From: Beaufortia kweichowensis
Taxonomy: Eukaryota > Chordata > Actinopteri > Cypriniformes > Gastromyzontidae
Direction: 5' to 3'
Length of the DNA: 64,000 nt
Assembly: GCA_019155185.1 (NCBI GenBank)
Contig: CM032816.1
Location: forward strand, 2,891,418 to 2,955,417
The translations under genes and the position numbers were made by a program. Of the stretch, positions 42,281 to 55,417 are shown one piece after another. How positions within the stretch are numbered: the stretch's first letter is position 1; every line of letters begins with the position of its first letter. The notes beneath the pieces are model-generated. The model ran no database searches. It was not told where the DNA came from and saw nothing but the letters and a program-made list of their open reading frames with translations.

Positions 42281-45200
42281 ATGGACCTAAAGTCGGAATC
42301 TGTTAAGAAAATCCTCTCGAAGGTTTGTTTGCTGTTTGATCTCGTTTTAACAATTATTCGGTTTCAAATAGTTGAAATAAATAATGAATGAGGCGTTAAT
42401 ACTGGTTAAACCTGTTTGAATGGCTCAGTTACTGTATGAGAAATGACAGATATTCTGCTTGCTTACTTTTTACATGTTACTTGATTTCTTTACTAGTATA
42501 AATTTCGTGATGTTGCCATTGAAGAGCTGCAGAAAGTGTCTCGCCTTTACCCTGATCTGATAGTTAAACATGGGACATACAGTGAGTCATTCTAAATCAC
42601 AAATCATTTATTTAAATAGATATAATATTGTCCAGTCACTGGTACTGTATAATGAAATACTGCATATAAAGTCTATAAGATGTGATCTGTTACTGTATCT
42701 GTAATTGTGCTGATTTATTACTTTTCCAGCATTTAGTGACAGTTCACAGAAGGATCTGCTCAAGTTAGTTGGAAACATCCCAGTCCGATACCAGGGTGAG
42801 ACTTTTCTACAGTACTGGATATCACAGGAATGGCATGTCAATACTGTATGTTGCCTTATTGTGTTAATATGTGTATGATGATGTATTTACAGGGCGATCA
42901 TATAACCTACCCATCATGCTTTGGCTTCTGGATTCTTTTCCCTTCACGCCGCCCATCTGCTTCCTGCGACCAACCCCCAGCATGCTCATACGAGAGGGGA
43001 AACATGTCGATTCAAAGGGAAGAATGTACCTGCCCGGTCTGCATAACTGGGATCATGTAAGAAAACTTGACAAACTGACGTCATATTGGTTTAATTTATT
43101 TATTTTCATGATTTTACTTAGTCTTTGGTGGGAGAGTTGATGAAAACAGATTGTAGCTTTCAGGAATTGAAAACATCTCTCCCAGTCCAAAAATATAAAT
43201 ATAAAAATATATATTGAAACTAAATTGCATTTAACTAAACCAAACTAAACTTAGTGACATCACATAAATAAATAAATAACACAAAAATACAAAGTAAACA
43301 CAAAAGAAGTAAAATAAACACAATATGAAAATAAGGAAAATATGGATATATTTTATGTATATTATGTTTTATATTTTTTAATATGGAAATATATACTTGA
43401 ATCATTGAAACCTTTATTTTACAACTTTTATTTTTTAACTTTAATAACAAATCGAGGCTAAATCCTTTTATGTTATGAATAAATGTATCCCAGATTATTC
43501 AACAGTATTAAAATATGAATGGATAAAATTATTGATTTCCTCATCAGATAGAATCATGGGCACATATGTAAAAGTCTAACGTTACAAATTATACTAACCA
43601 AAATTATTTTTATGTGTGAATTTTCTTCAATGTAACTATTGTAGCCCAAGTCATCAGTAAACATGCTTCTAGCAGAGATGATCACTAAATTTGAAGAGGA
43701 ACCTCCACTGAGCACCAAATCCTCTGCACAGAGCGAAACTCCCAATGATCTACTGACCTATGTGTCAAATCTGACCGTTAATGAAGGTTTGTCTGGGATT
43801 CTGTTCTTATTTCAGCAAAGCACATTTTTCAATATAGTACCACCTTAAAAAAAAATCATAATATGACTTGTAAATTGTTTTTATAGGTGGGAATCGAGCC
43901 GATCAAGCAGTTAAAGTCTCTGTGATTGGTGGGGGAGATTTAGGAGTAGCTGCTGTCTTGAGTATTATGGCAAAAGTAACTTTCTTTCTTTGTTTGGATA
44001 ACAAAAATAGCATTTGAGTAAGTGACTGCGTTTTTTTTAAAGCTTTTATGTCATACTTTCCGTCGTAGAGTGGTGTGGACAAACTGGTTTTGATTGACGT
44101 CCCTGAGAGTTCCACCAAAGGTGGTGCAACGGATTTGGAGATTTTTAGTTTACCAAATGTTGAGATCTCAAAAGGTGATTTTTTTTCTCAAAATTTTTAT
44201 GTTTTACAAATATTTTGATGTTGTAAGGGCTAATTGTCAGTCTCATTGTGGAAGCACATCCATATATTTTTTATACCAGGCAGATGCTAATAGTGACAGA
44301 TGCTTTTCCTCTTCATTTTATAGACCTGTCGGCTTCAGCGGGATCTAAGGTGGTGATCGTCACAGCGAACGAGTGGAGCGATGAACAGTCGTATGTCAGT
44401 GTGGTTCAGACTAATGTGGACATGTACCGCAGGATGATCCCTCGCATTGCTCAACTGAGTCCAAATGCCGTCCTGCTTATTGCCTCTCAACCAGGTTAGC
44501 AAATAGAGAATAATCGGTGACTAGATTAACCTATGCTTAAAGGTGAACCGTGATTTCTGTACCGCAATTTTTGTTTCAGTTCTGTTCTCGACTAAATGAC
44601 CCTTTTTCCTAATAATATCTCAGGTTTTATTGTGCTCAATTCATCAGTTCAATGAAAAAAAATGTTTGTTTTAATAATCTTTTATTAAAATACACTCACC
44701 TGCTCCACGTTTCTCTGTGCCTGATGTAATCAAGGTTGTGTGGGCGGAGCCGAATAATTTTCAACAATTATGTCATAACTCATGCTTATTTTCAATCATG
44801 ATTAATGAAGTAAAATCCCATTTTATATTGTTTCTCTGAACATTCAGTTCCATGTTAAAACACATCTTGTTACATGCCAGTTTATGTCTGGAAGAACGGT
44901 CAATTATGCAGTGGTTATTATATAAAGCTATTTGACTCCTCTGTGCCACATTTAACCAATCAAACATCAAGCATTGCAGAGAGCTTTGTAATAACTTGAT
45001 AAGGGATTTTGTATTCAATTTGACATCATTTGATTATTTAATGATCATATTAATCTGGCGCAGTAGACTTGTAACAGATTGTCTAATTTGCCTTCCGACA
45101 ACAGTGGACGTTATGACACATGTGGCTTGGAGACAGAGTCATCTGCTGCCAACTCAAGTAATCGGTGTGGGTTGTAATTTGGACTCAGAAAGGCTGTCTC

Positions 45201-46304
45201 ACATCATCAACATTTCACTGGTGGCCAATAACACAGGCAAACAGGCCTGGGTCATAGGAGAACTCTCCGAGAACAAAGGTGAGTGAATCACCACCCGGTC
45301 CAACATTTATTTATTTAAGAGGAGTCTGACTCAATGAACTAGTTAATGAGTAGTAATTCAAGATCACATGGCGTAACTAGTTGATATTATTCTCTCTGGT
45401 TCAGTGGCAGTGTGGGGTAATGTGGGTCCAGGGACTGACCAGCTACAAGCAGTAACCCCAGTATCCAACTCCAACAAACCCTTGATGGACAGGTATTACA
45501 TTTGATGTCAATATCTTATTGATGTTGTACCTTTAACTAGGTAAAGGGTTGCAATGTATAAGATGTTGGTAATATGTTCACAGGGCATTAGATATGCTGA
45601 AGGGCAGAGGTCAGAGGTCATGGTCAGTTGGATTGTCCATTGCTGACATCACTCACAGCATCATAACAGACCAGAAGAAAATACACTCCGTCACAACTTT
45701 GGCTGAGGTTTGCTGTCTATATTACTGTGTTTAGTATACTATACAAAATGTGTTTAGTCGCATATGTGGAGCTGTTTTTTATTATTTACTCCCCCTCACG
45801 TCATGTCAAACCTGTATGACTTTCTTGCTTCAGATGAACACAGAAGAAGATATTTTGCAAAACGCTGGTAACTGGCACACATTCGCTTTTATAGTATGGA
45901 CACAAGTTACAATGGAAGTCAATGGGTGACCAGCGTTTTGCAAAATATCTTCTTTTGTGTTTTACAGAAGAAAGAATCGTATACAGGGTTTGAATGACAT
46001 AAGAGTGAAAATGTTTGGATGCATTTTATGGCAAATATCATCTTTGAAATGTTACAAGATAAACATCTTCACAATAATATGTTACAATTAAAGTCAAAGG
46101 TCAGTATGGTTGTCCTAAACATGTATTTCTTTAATTCAGGGATGGGGTGGAATCGGGTCCAAGGTGTTCCTCAGCTTGCCATGCATCCTCGGGGAAAACG
46201 GCTCGACCAGATTAGCAGGAGTGTCTTTGGGTTCAGAGGATGAATCGAGGCTGAGAGAGAGCGTGGCATCTCAGATTAACCTCTTCATGCAGCTCAGATT
46301 GTAG
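42281..46304 (+). CDS. uevld: UEVLD (UEV3): ubiquitin E2-variant plus lactate dehydrogenase-like protein
   Basis: 12 exons: 42281-42322, 42497-42581, 42730-42795, 42893-43056, 43645-43786, 43887-43975, 44069-44174, 44324-44494, 45105-45278, 45405-45492, 45584-45707, 46140-46304. The N-terminal half is a UEV domain like TSG101 (YPDLIVKHGTYTF, GNIPVRYQGRSYNLPI, FPFTPPICFLRP, GKHVDSKGRMYLPGLHNW). It has no catalytic Cys, as expected for a UEV. The C-terminal half is LDH/MDH-like: Rossmann GGGDLG with VLIDV, then NVDMYRRMIP, VIGVGCNLDSERL, but the active-site GEHGD is GELSEN. It ends NLFMQLRL. Family role: ubiquitin-binding, ESCRT-related, not a proven dehydrogenase. Convergent with usp6nl; divergent from fgd6. 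All splice sites are GT-AG. Confidence 0.93.
45785..46012. mobile_element. MITE (ATAGTTCAC family) in uevld intron 11
   Basis: Shares long stretches with 46686-46909 (acctgtatgactttcttgct, gaacacagaagaagatattt, aaaacgctgg). Terminal repeats are lost. Two similar copies flank the last uevld exon. Confidence 0.7.
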
Positions 46305-46685
46305 CTCCACGACTGGATATTTACCTCTACATGCACTTAACATTTTCTCTGCAGACTTTGTTTTGACTGCAGCTTTGGGATACACTTTTTTCTACATTTA
46401 TGGATTTATTAAAGGGTAAGCGTTTGAAGAAAGAGGGTTTAGTCGCAATCGTGTCCCTCTTGCTCTGACCCTACATCATCAGCGACCACTGTGAAGTGAA
46501 ATTTCTTTCATCCGACAGCAATAGCACTTTGTAGATTTAGAACAAGCTTTTCTATTTAACTTCAGGCATTATGCAATATATTGTTACAGTGCTTTAATGA
46601 TACTGTTTATAAACTATGCAAATGCAATCATGTCTGTAATAATTTATTGACAATGGTTACCTGTGCATGTGGACTTGATTTTTAA

Positions 46686-46909
46686 AGGGATAGTTCACCC
46701 AAAATACTCACCCTCATGTCATGTCAAACCTGTATGACTTTCTTGCTTAAGCAGAACACAGAAGAAGATATTTTACAAAACGCTGGATACCGGCACCCAT
46801 TCACTTTTATAGTATGGACACAAGATATAATGGAAGGCAATGGGTGTTCCACAAAAGAAAGTCATATACAGGGTTTGAATGACATGAGGGTGATGCATGA
46901 ACTATCCCT
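46686..46909. mobile_element. piggyBac-like MITE, 224 bp, in the uevld 3' UTR
   Basis: Inverted ends AGGGATAGTTCA and TGAACTATCCCT, flanked on both sides by TTAA (46682-46685 and 46910-46913), the piggyBac target site. No coding capacity. It lies between the uevld stop and the probable poly(A) signal AATAAA at 47085-47090, so it would be carried in the mRNA. Confidence 0.8.
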
Positions 46910-47084
46910 TTAAGGGCATGTGTGCCTTTTTGCAACCGAATGTACACTGAAATTTCCAAAGCAATACCTGACAATGATATTTTATTACATATGTACTGTT
47001 GAATGTGCAAGAAACAGCAATAATGTAAATATTAAACTGAACACTTCACTTGATGAAACATGTTTTTTAAGCATTTGTCATTAA

Positions 47085-47090
47085 AATAAA
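47085..47090 (+). terminator. Candidate poly(A) signal of uevld
   Basis: AATAAA about 780 bases after the uevld stop codon, in the convergent spacer with usp6nl. Shorter 3' ends are possible. Confidence 0.4.
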
Positions 47091-47992
47091 AGAAAAAGTC
47101 TGGCAAACGAGCATCAGATTTAAAAACTGGATCTAAACCACAATCTACATTACAAACCTGAGAAATGTAATATAAAAGCAATTAAATAATAACAGCTCTT
47201 AATACAACCAAGTGCAAAACAAACCTATTTACAATCGAACTATAAAGCTGTAAACCTACAATATAAATTTTCTTCATTTTTAACATTCGCCTTTACCCTT
47301 TCAGGAAATAGACCATGTTGACCATGCTTCGTCTTCCACAAGGTGGTACTAGAGGACGAGTTTTCTCTGTGGGTTGCCTGAAACTAGGTCTTAGGTCACT
47401 GTAACCATGTTTTTGCCTCAGTGGGGAGTTCTGTATTTGCATTTCCCAAAGATGGCAGGATACAACAAAACATTACTTTCACTGTAATTTCAAAATGTAA
47501 CAAGTTTAAAAGTAACAAATATTTGCTTAAGGCATCAAACTCGACATGAAACTTGAGATAACATGTCAATTTATGTTGCAAACCTAGTGTGGTCAGATAA
47601 GTTTAAGTTGCCTTCTTTCAACATTTAAAACCAATCTTAGTAACACGAACCATAAACTGCGACACCCAGACCCTTTAGAAAACAGCTGTTAAAAATAGCC
47701 ATGATCTTCAAGGCATCTGCAGTGACTACTGTCTAGATTTTCATGTTGCATAAAGAAACATCAATGCGACAAATTTGCCTGAGACAGTCATAAAAGCACA
47801 CCAACACACATTTAAGCACCCCAAATTTGATCTGTGGTGCATAATACTGTAAAACTAGTAGGTTACAAAACACATTACAAAGGCTTAACTATTCTTGTGC
47901 AAAATGTACAGAATGGATTGTCTCACAACACGCACCTATAAAAAGAAATGTGTCAAAAAAGTACAAAGGAGTCCCGCTGTTGATACCGTCAA
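47091..47992 (-). other. usp6nl 3' UTR (inferred)
   Basis: No ORF. It lies directly after the usp6nl stop at 47993. I did not find a canonical AATAAA on the minus strand here, so the 3' end is undefined. Confidence 0.35.
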
Positions 47993-50900
47993 CTAGTGAC
48001 TTGGTACATGTATTCTGTAAAAGTCTGAATCAGAAGGTCCTTGAGAGAGTTTTGTTGGTTGTAATGTTTTTGGTGGGAGTCTCGGGAGCCGTGACTGGCC
48101 ACTATTACTATCCTTAGTCTGATTCAGAAGCACATGACTGGATTGGACTGATGAAATGTGGAAGGGTCTGTCTGCGAAGTTGGCCGGTGGATGTGGAACA
48201 ACACAGTCCGGAGTCACCCAACTGCTTGACTCCTCAAAGCATGAAGGAGGAGGTATAGGAGAAGAGTCCGGGGTGTAGAAGAACATAGATGGAGGCGGTA
48301 GAGGAACAGAGACAGCGTCATCTGGAGAAAGGGGAAGGGTGGGGTTCTTAAGACCCATGTCTTGTGGCAATGCGGACACCATCTCCAACATCTTTTCCAC
48401 AGACTTGTCTTCATCATCCCAGATGTTTTCGTAATGCAAGGTGTTGGAAGGTCGGCGGTCACTGGAGGATGGAGGAACATAGAGATTGACGGGAAACTTG
48501 CTTAGTTGCCGTTGGGATCTATATGAAGAGGGCGACGATGATGGATCTTCCAAGATGAGATTGAGAGATTGGGCAACTGGTGGTGGTGGAGGAAGGCAGA
48601 ATGGGATGTCTGTGTCTAAAGGTAAAAACTCAAGGGCTTGTTCAGTGCAAGGGAGAGGTGGAGGAGGCAACTCTGGAAGGTTCAGAGAGTGGACACTGAA
48701 AGAGTCCGTCACGAGTGGCTGGTACGGAGGTGGCCACTCATCAGACACCGCGGACAGACGTTTACCGACACATCCATCTTTCGATGAGAGAGTGTCCTCT
48801 GAATGTGCTGGTTCTGGGAACAGAAGATTCGGTCTTCGTTCAAGGACACTGTCTTCATTCTTTACGCTGGCTCCTGAGTCCTCAGGTGTAGATTGTGACG
48901 GGGAAGGGTTGGAAAAGGATTGCGTGTGGTTCGGTAGAGGGGAAGATGATGGGGTAATGGAGGGGGTAGGTTCATTGTTGCTCTTGTTGTGGGATGTGGT
49001 GTCCTTCGGGTGAGGGTTGGTTGGGGTTTGGTTGTTGTGGATGGCAGGTGGTATAGACACGCACTTAGTTTGGATCACTGGAAGAAGCACTATCGGACGT
49101 TCCTCACCCAATGTTATCTTTGGGAACTCATCTCCCTTGGCTAAAATTAAATTCCAGAAAAGATAAATATGTAACTGTCAAGCATGATATAACACAGAGG
49201 ACTAACATGCAATCCGAAAACTTTGCAACACCTTAGTTTAAACATTTTATGTACCGTTTTTAAACAAATGTAGGAAACATTTGGGAAAACAGGTGAAGAA
49301 GCAGATCATAAGTAGTTGCATTTCGTAACTTTTGCTTCTCTATCGCCATCTCTGTTTGAAATTGCAGGTTACTGTACATGTCAAACTGATATTTCTCATG
49401 AAATCCAACTCACCAGCTCAACTTAAAAAACGTTATTATAAGCTTAACATTGTGAATCGAGAGAGTTTTCAACACACATTTTTATGTTCTTCGGTGCTTA
49501 CTAGTTTTTGTTTATTTTAACCAACAATATATTACATGCGGTATCTACCTGGAGGAGGAAGGTCGAGCTTCATTCTGCGAAGCTCTGACATAGATGACTG
49601 TAGGTGCTCTATGGCCACATCATCGCTCATGTTGAAGGATGACGCGATCTGCTCCTGCAGAAACTCCCTCAGGTCTTCCAAAGACAGCTTATTAAGATGC
49701 TCTAATGGGGGAGAATGAAGCATTACTACAATATCTTACTCAACTTTACAATACTGATGGCTCATGAATTGACCCTTGTAGGAAATAAACCCTGAAATGT
49801 CCAGTTACCTACTTTGAACATCAGGTTACAGCACCTCAAACATGTATCTAAATACAAATATGACTTACTTCTGTGCAGTTTGAGGAGAGTATAGGCCATG
49901 GCAGTAAGGATTTTCTCTCCTTCTAATATGTAGATGTCCCACAGACGCAGGGTAAGCGTGAAGGGTGTCTATGTTAGAAGAAAAAAACATAATCAAATAC
50001 TTTAAAAGCAAGCAGCTCAAGGAGAGCACTAACATCAATAAAACATGACATTCTCTATGGAGTTCAGCCCAGACATATTAAATTTTCAGGGGAAGAAACA
50101 GTGCTGGAGGGGAGTGATGTAATCCTGTCCTGCATATTCAATACACAACTGCACTATTTGCACTTTCGGATTTTCATTTACAAGCTTTAATTCGAAGTTA
50201 CTTCAAAATAAGGTATACAACAATGTGATTCATATCAAGTTTCCTGAGAAATGCCATAATACAAAGATCAACGACTGTAGAACAGGAAAAAATAGAGATA
50301 AAAATAAGAAATAGTTAAGAGTATAAGAGTTAAGATTTTCTATTTCCAAACTTTGGTATAGAAACTCACTCTGTCAATGAAACACTGGAGGAACCATTTG
50401 GTGGAGTAAATACCAGTGGACATCTGCTCTTTATCCTGTCGTGAAGATGACATTTAAATAACCAAGAAAAAAATTTCTTACTGTACATGAAAGTAAAACC
50501 AAACAGCCGTTAAAACCAGAAATCTCACCAAGTGTTTCTTAAGTTTTGGGAGGAGCTTGGACAGTATTTGGTCATGATGATTCTGAAAACGTTGCAGTTT
50601 GGGAAACCCGGGGATGAAGAACCCTATTAGAAACCAAAGACTACGATTTACTAAATTTCTTAGATTTTGCAAACACAAAAAAACCTTGATTTCTACACTA
50701 CGCACCGTGCATGGCGTGTTTCTGATTGGTCAACAGCTGTGATAATGCCCAGAACGCATCTTCCTCATTCATGTACATGAGCAGAATGGCGGCGATCTGG
50801 CTCATCCCCTGGCAGTAGCTCACTTCCTACACAAACCACATAACCAGAAGCTCAAAACATCTGCATGATGAACACATTACTCACCGTGCAGACGGAGTCA

Positions 50901-53900
50901 TTGCTATTTTGGTGTATAATTGATGACACACATTTACACCGAGTACATGACAAATTTGCTGCGTAAAAAGTAGGATATTGTCAGTTATGTTTGTGTCATT
51001 CTGGCCTAATTTTATAGTCTTTGAACCAGACAGACAGATAAGTGTATGTGTTTTTGACCAATCTATCATTCTGGGAACAAAATGGTCAATAATAGTAATA
51101 TTTAAGGTCATATAACAGCGTAAAATGAGCTGAATTACTTCTTCTGAGCTAAATTACTGCTGGTTTTATTTTAGCATGAGGGCCAGTCTATAGTAATTAT
51201 ATTTAGCCTAACTAAAGAACAATAGAAGTCAATAGGAAGTCCCCATTTAGATGGGGCAGAAATCATGCTTGTGTGTGTCTGTAGACTCTGGTAACAGGGT
51301 GGGACAACGTCTGACTTCTTCCCCAGCACACGCTGTCCTAAGTTATATAACTCAATATCACACAACAAACTTCAAAACTCTGTCACTCTCTCACCGTGTT
51401 GTAGACTGAATAAGCTGCCAGCACATGAAAAAGGGCCTGCTGTCTGTAAAGACAAATAAATAGAGATCAAAAACAATGTCAGAACGTTTCATATATCTGT
51501 GCCCAACATTAAGTTTTAATTTCCTCAGTGAACAAGCTTTCACATTCTCAATTCTGAAAATTTTACTTGTTTTTTACGGTTACATTTAAAATGCAATAAT
51601 CATCTTGAAAATGTAACAAATTCAAAGTTTCTGAAAAAGTGTAATTATAAGGCTAAAATTAAACTTTCTTTAAATTTAACTTGTACACTCTTTTTGTATT
51701 ACATTTTATGTTATAGTACCACCACTTTAACTAATAAAAACATTCACACAACATTTATACAGCGTTCACAATTTAAATTAAACATGTTAAAAAAGGCCTT
51801 AAAAATGTAGAAACCCAACACAAATACAGAAGATTACATTTTTCTGAATGTGGTACACAAAAAAAGAGCTTTTTGGCAAATTAAAAAAGTAAAAAAAAAA
51901 ACAGACTGCTCATGCATTAGCGATCACATCCAGAAGAGATGTACGTTAATAATTCAAACTGTCAGCGGATTTGGTCGAGTTTTGGTATGCACAGTAAGAC
52001 TGCTGGGTACCGTACAGAAGAAAGCAGCATTGAATAGCGTGTTGTAGAAACGCTCACAAGCAACGCAAACAAACAGCAGATGTGCTAAAATACACTTCCG
52101 CCCCACATCCTCTGGGTTGATCTAATACAATCTCATAACTCAGATCTTCCATCCACTGGGTAAAACTGGGCAGAGGGGCTGTCGTAGACGCTTGATCTAC
52201 ATTTCTTGTGGGTGTGCCACCTATGCAAACCACATAAGCATGACGCCACTATGTGCACTTTGGTCGACTTTTCATGCAACGTGGTTAAGACCAATTCAGT
52301 GTGAATCAGTAAAGTGGGACGACCATTACTGAATTTAGAGTATTTTGTTGGAAGGGAACCTGCATGGCCTACATGTGTATAAACTGACACGACAGAGTCA
52401 TAGCTGTTGAAAAACAATAAGAAATTGTTTTTGACAGTTGTCCATTCATAAGAGGATATACGATTCCAAGTGGGTCCTAACAATTGTCCGGCATGAACGG
52501 ATACAGTTTTTTCATGACACTGTGGCAGAGCTTTAGCTGTTGTGCATAACATCAAAGTATATACTTATTCTGGGCATAATAGTAACGAGTCACTGGTTCT
52601 GTCATTTCCTGTAAGGCCACGCACCGCAACAGGAAGTTAAACAAAACCACAGAGACAAAGGGGAAGTAAGTCATGTTTTGGTTAATGCTTTGCAAGGTCT
52701 GTGCACCTCAGTCCAGATCTTTCTCAAAACAAGAGTGTGTGTTATATAAAAAACATAATGTCATAAAGACCTTGATAAGGATAAACGTTGCTGTTGTGAT
52801 TGTGCGTTAAGGCTTACTTGACCCCAAAGCGATCCATGAACATGATATGGTTCCTAAAGGTCCGGTTGACGTCAAGATCGATCTGCTTAATTTCTGTTGA
52901 GTACTTTTTGGCTTGTTCTTTCATTCTCTGTAAAAGCAAAACATGCAAACAAAACATTGATAGACTGATCATTTAAAAAAACATTGTATTGTCATGTTTT
53001 TATAATACCAAGGTGCCATTTGTAAGTTTTGCCATAATGCTAAAACAAATGTAAAAGTTTGTTATGTAATAAAACATGTTTACAACCAAAAGGGCAGATT
53101 GGAGACCAAACATGTCTGGCTAATCACATTGGACAAACCAAAACCCAAACAAGACAGCATTTGAATGGCTAAACATCAAACAGCAATTTTTCATCCACAA
53201 GAACCCAAACATGGATCACAAAGTCTGTCTCGCCAAGCTCTTACCTCATACTTCCTGTGGTTTGCCTGTTTCACCTTTTCCACATCCAGCAGAAGAGCCC
53301 AGGCTTGACCACGCAGCTGCAAGGGAATCCCCTTGTACACCCGCTTCATCATCTGCAAAACACACAAGGGAAGAGGAAACAAATGGACAACGGGATTTAT
53401 TTGTGGATCTCACAGATTACGGATGTTTGATGGGTTTTGTTTATGAAAGCAATGAGCCACTTTAGGCCAAACATTCATTTTATCATTTTCCTAACAGTGG
53501 TAACAAAACATTGTAACACATGGTTTCAACTAGCTCATTGTCATTTGTCAATGTCTGTATCCACTTTAAAAATCTGACACCTTTTTTAAACATATGCAGG
53601 TATATTAGTTTAGTTTAAAAGAAATAAATATCAATATTCCAAAATTAATTGTTTAATTAAATGTTTAAACCGTTTTCAACGCATCAATTGACACAATACA
53701 ATATATATATATTTATACACATTAATTACTCATATTGAGATGAGTACACTCCTATTGTTTTACTTTCTATATAATGGTACTGGCACTTTAACTAATAAAA
53801 AACATTTACGCAACATTTACACAACGTTTTCTTAACAGTGGTAAAACATTGTAACACATGGTTTCAAGTGGCTTATTGTCTTTACACAAGCGTAAAAAAA

Positions 53901-55409
53901 TATATATATATAAAAAATTTATTTATTTATATATATATATACACATTTCAGTCACAAAGGGAAACTATATTTTGAACTGTTTGGTGCGATTTCTCTGAAA
54001 AAAGTCAGTTTGACGTTATTTGACTTCAACACATGTAAAAGTATGTATGTAAAGTAACCTGTAATTTTATGTTTCAAAAAAAGATTGCGATAGAGAGGCA
54101 AAAAATACGAACTGCATCTTTAATCTTTGATAATTTTACACAGATTTAATGATAATAATAATATTAACAATGTAAAACTTCTTAAAATAATAGTTTATTA
54201 CCTTTTCACTGTTGTGGTACTTATCCCAATTTTGTACCATCTTCAGCCATTTTTGCACTCTTTCAACCTCCTGGAGTTTGTACTAGAAAAAGAGAATACT
54301 AAGTTTTAGTCTTCGATGTGTTTTAAATACACAATTTCATATAAGATATGACAGCGATTGCCAGTGTAACAAAATGAGATGTTGTAAAATAACCTTTTCC
54401 TCCACTGCAGTTGGTGTCGGCAGCTCCTCTTCACTGTAAAGACATCAACCAAAAACTCAGATTTGTACATATAATGCTTTAATAAATAACTTCTAAGATA
54501 TTATTGAAGTCTTCTAAAATACAATCCTGAGAACATTGTTCTGGCGGTCTGCTGCTGTAGATATTACACAATAAAAAAAAAAAAAACATGAAAATGTACG
54601 TTCTTCAGGGCTCCAACAACAAACCTCAGCATAGTCAACTTCCTCGCCTAAGGTCAAAGGCCATCATTTGCTATGATCATTACTGAATACTGTGTACTAA
54701 AACATCCCTGCTGAGGTTACAGGACAGAGAAGAACACACAGCATGACTTACTGCAGGAAACCGAAGCGGTCCGTGACCTTGTAGATGCTGTAGTCGGCAT
54801 CCTCCCAGGGGTTGATGTGAACCCCCTCCTGCCTGCCCTGTAACCGGACCAACAAACAAACTGAGGAATTGGAGCAAAGGCAATGGAGCACATTCAAGCC
54901 GATACATCGGTCTGATATATGTCCTTGTCTACTCTAAACACCTTATCTCAAAAAGCTCAACAAACTAATCTAAAGGTATTTGAAGAGCGCTAAGAATTTC
55001 TATCATGTACTTCATGTCAAGCAATGTGTGCAATGTGACGTCCAGCTGTGTTCTGTCCAAACACTTCAATGAACCACGACCAGCTTTTACTCTGAATGCT
55101 GAAACAGCAGCACTTTCAAAATTCCCAGCTGCCATCTAGTTCTCTTGGGAAAGTTACTTCATGCTAGCAATGGTTTCCAGTCCTTTTCCTAAAGAACATG
55201 TCTAACATTAATACTTCAAGTCCTCGAGTCTACCAGTTGTCCCTTGTCTGGGCATTGACTGGACCAAAGATCAAAACTGAGATCAATAGCTTTAAAAAAT
55301 GCAGATGGTACCAAAGTGCAACATTTGAAAGGATGCAACTTGCCTTCACATATTTTGCGATGATCTCAGCCCGTTCTTCAGATATGAGCGTATCAATGTC
55401 CTTCTTCAT
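47993..55409 (-). CDS. usp6nl: USP6NL (RN-tre): TBC-domain Rab GTPase-activating protein
   Basis: Coding exons 5' to 3': 55344-55409 (ATG inside an exon whose acceptor is at 55418), 54752-54837, 54394-54433, 54202-54282, 53245-53352, 52818-52927, 51395-51443, 50706-50826, 50529-50623, 50370-50435, 49869-49968, 49549-49701, 47993-49140. The start MKKDIDTLISEERAEI matches the RN-tre N-terminus. Then PWEDADYSIYKVTDRFGFL and the TBC domain from VYKGIPLQLRGQAWALLL, with the arginine finger in IDLDVNRTF and the glutamine finger in YCQGMSQ, both intact. The TBC ends near MSELRRMKLDLPPP. The last exon (about 380 residues) is a proline/serine-rich tail with polyproline runs, in keeping with SH3 binding. 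Family role: GAP for Rab5/Rab43, receptor endocytosis and Golgi traffic. The first intron inside the coding region appears to use a GC donor (see findings). Confidence 0.92.
53880..53942. repeat. (AT)n-rich simple sequence
   Basis: Runs of atatat at 53891-53902 and 53930-53940 in a usp6nl intron; a smaller run at 53701-53712. Confidence 0.7.
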
Positions 55410-55417
55410 TTCAAAAT

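Noticed and set aside
48486..49013. 175-codon plus-strand ORF, glycine-rich
   Set aside because: Antisense shadow of the proline/serine-rich last exon of usp6nl.
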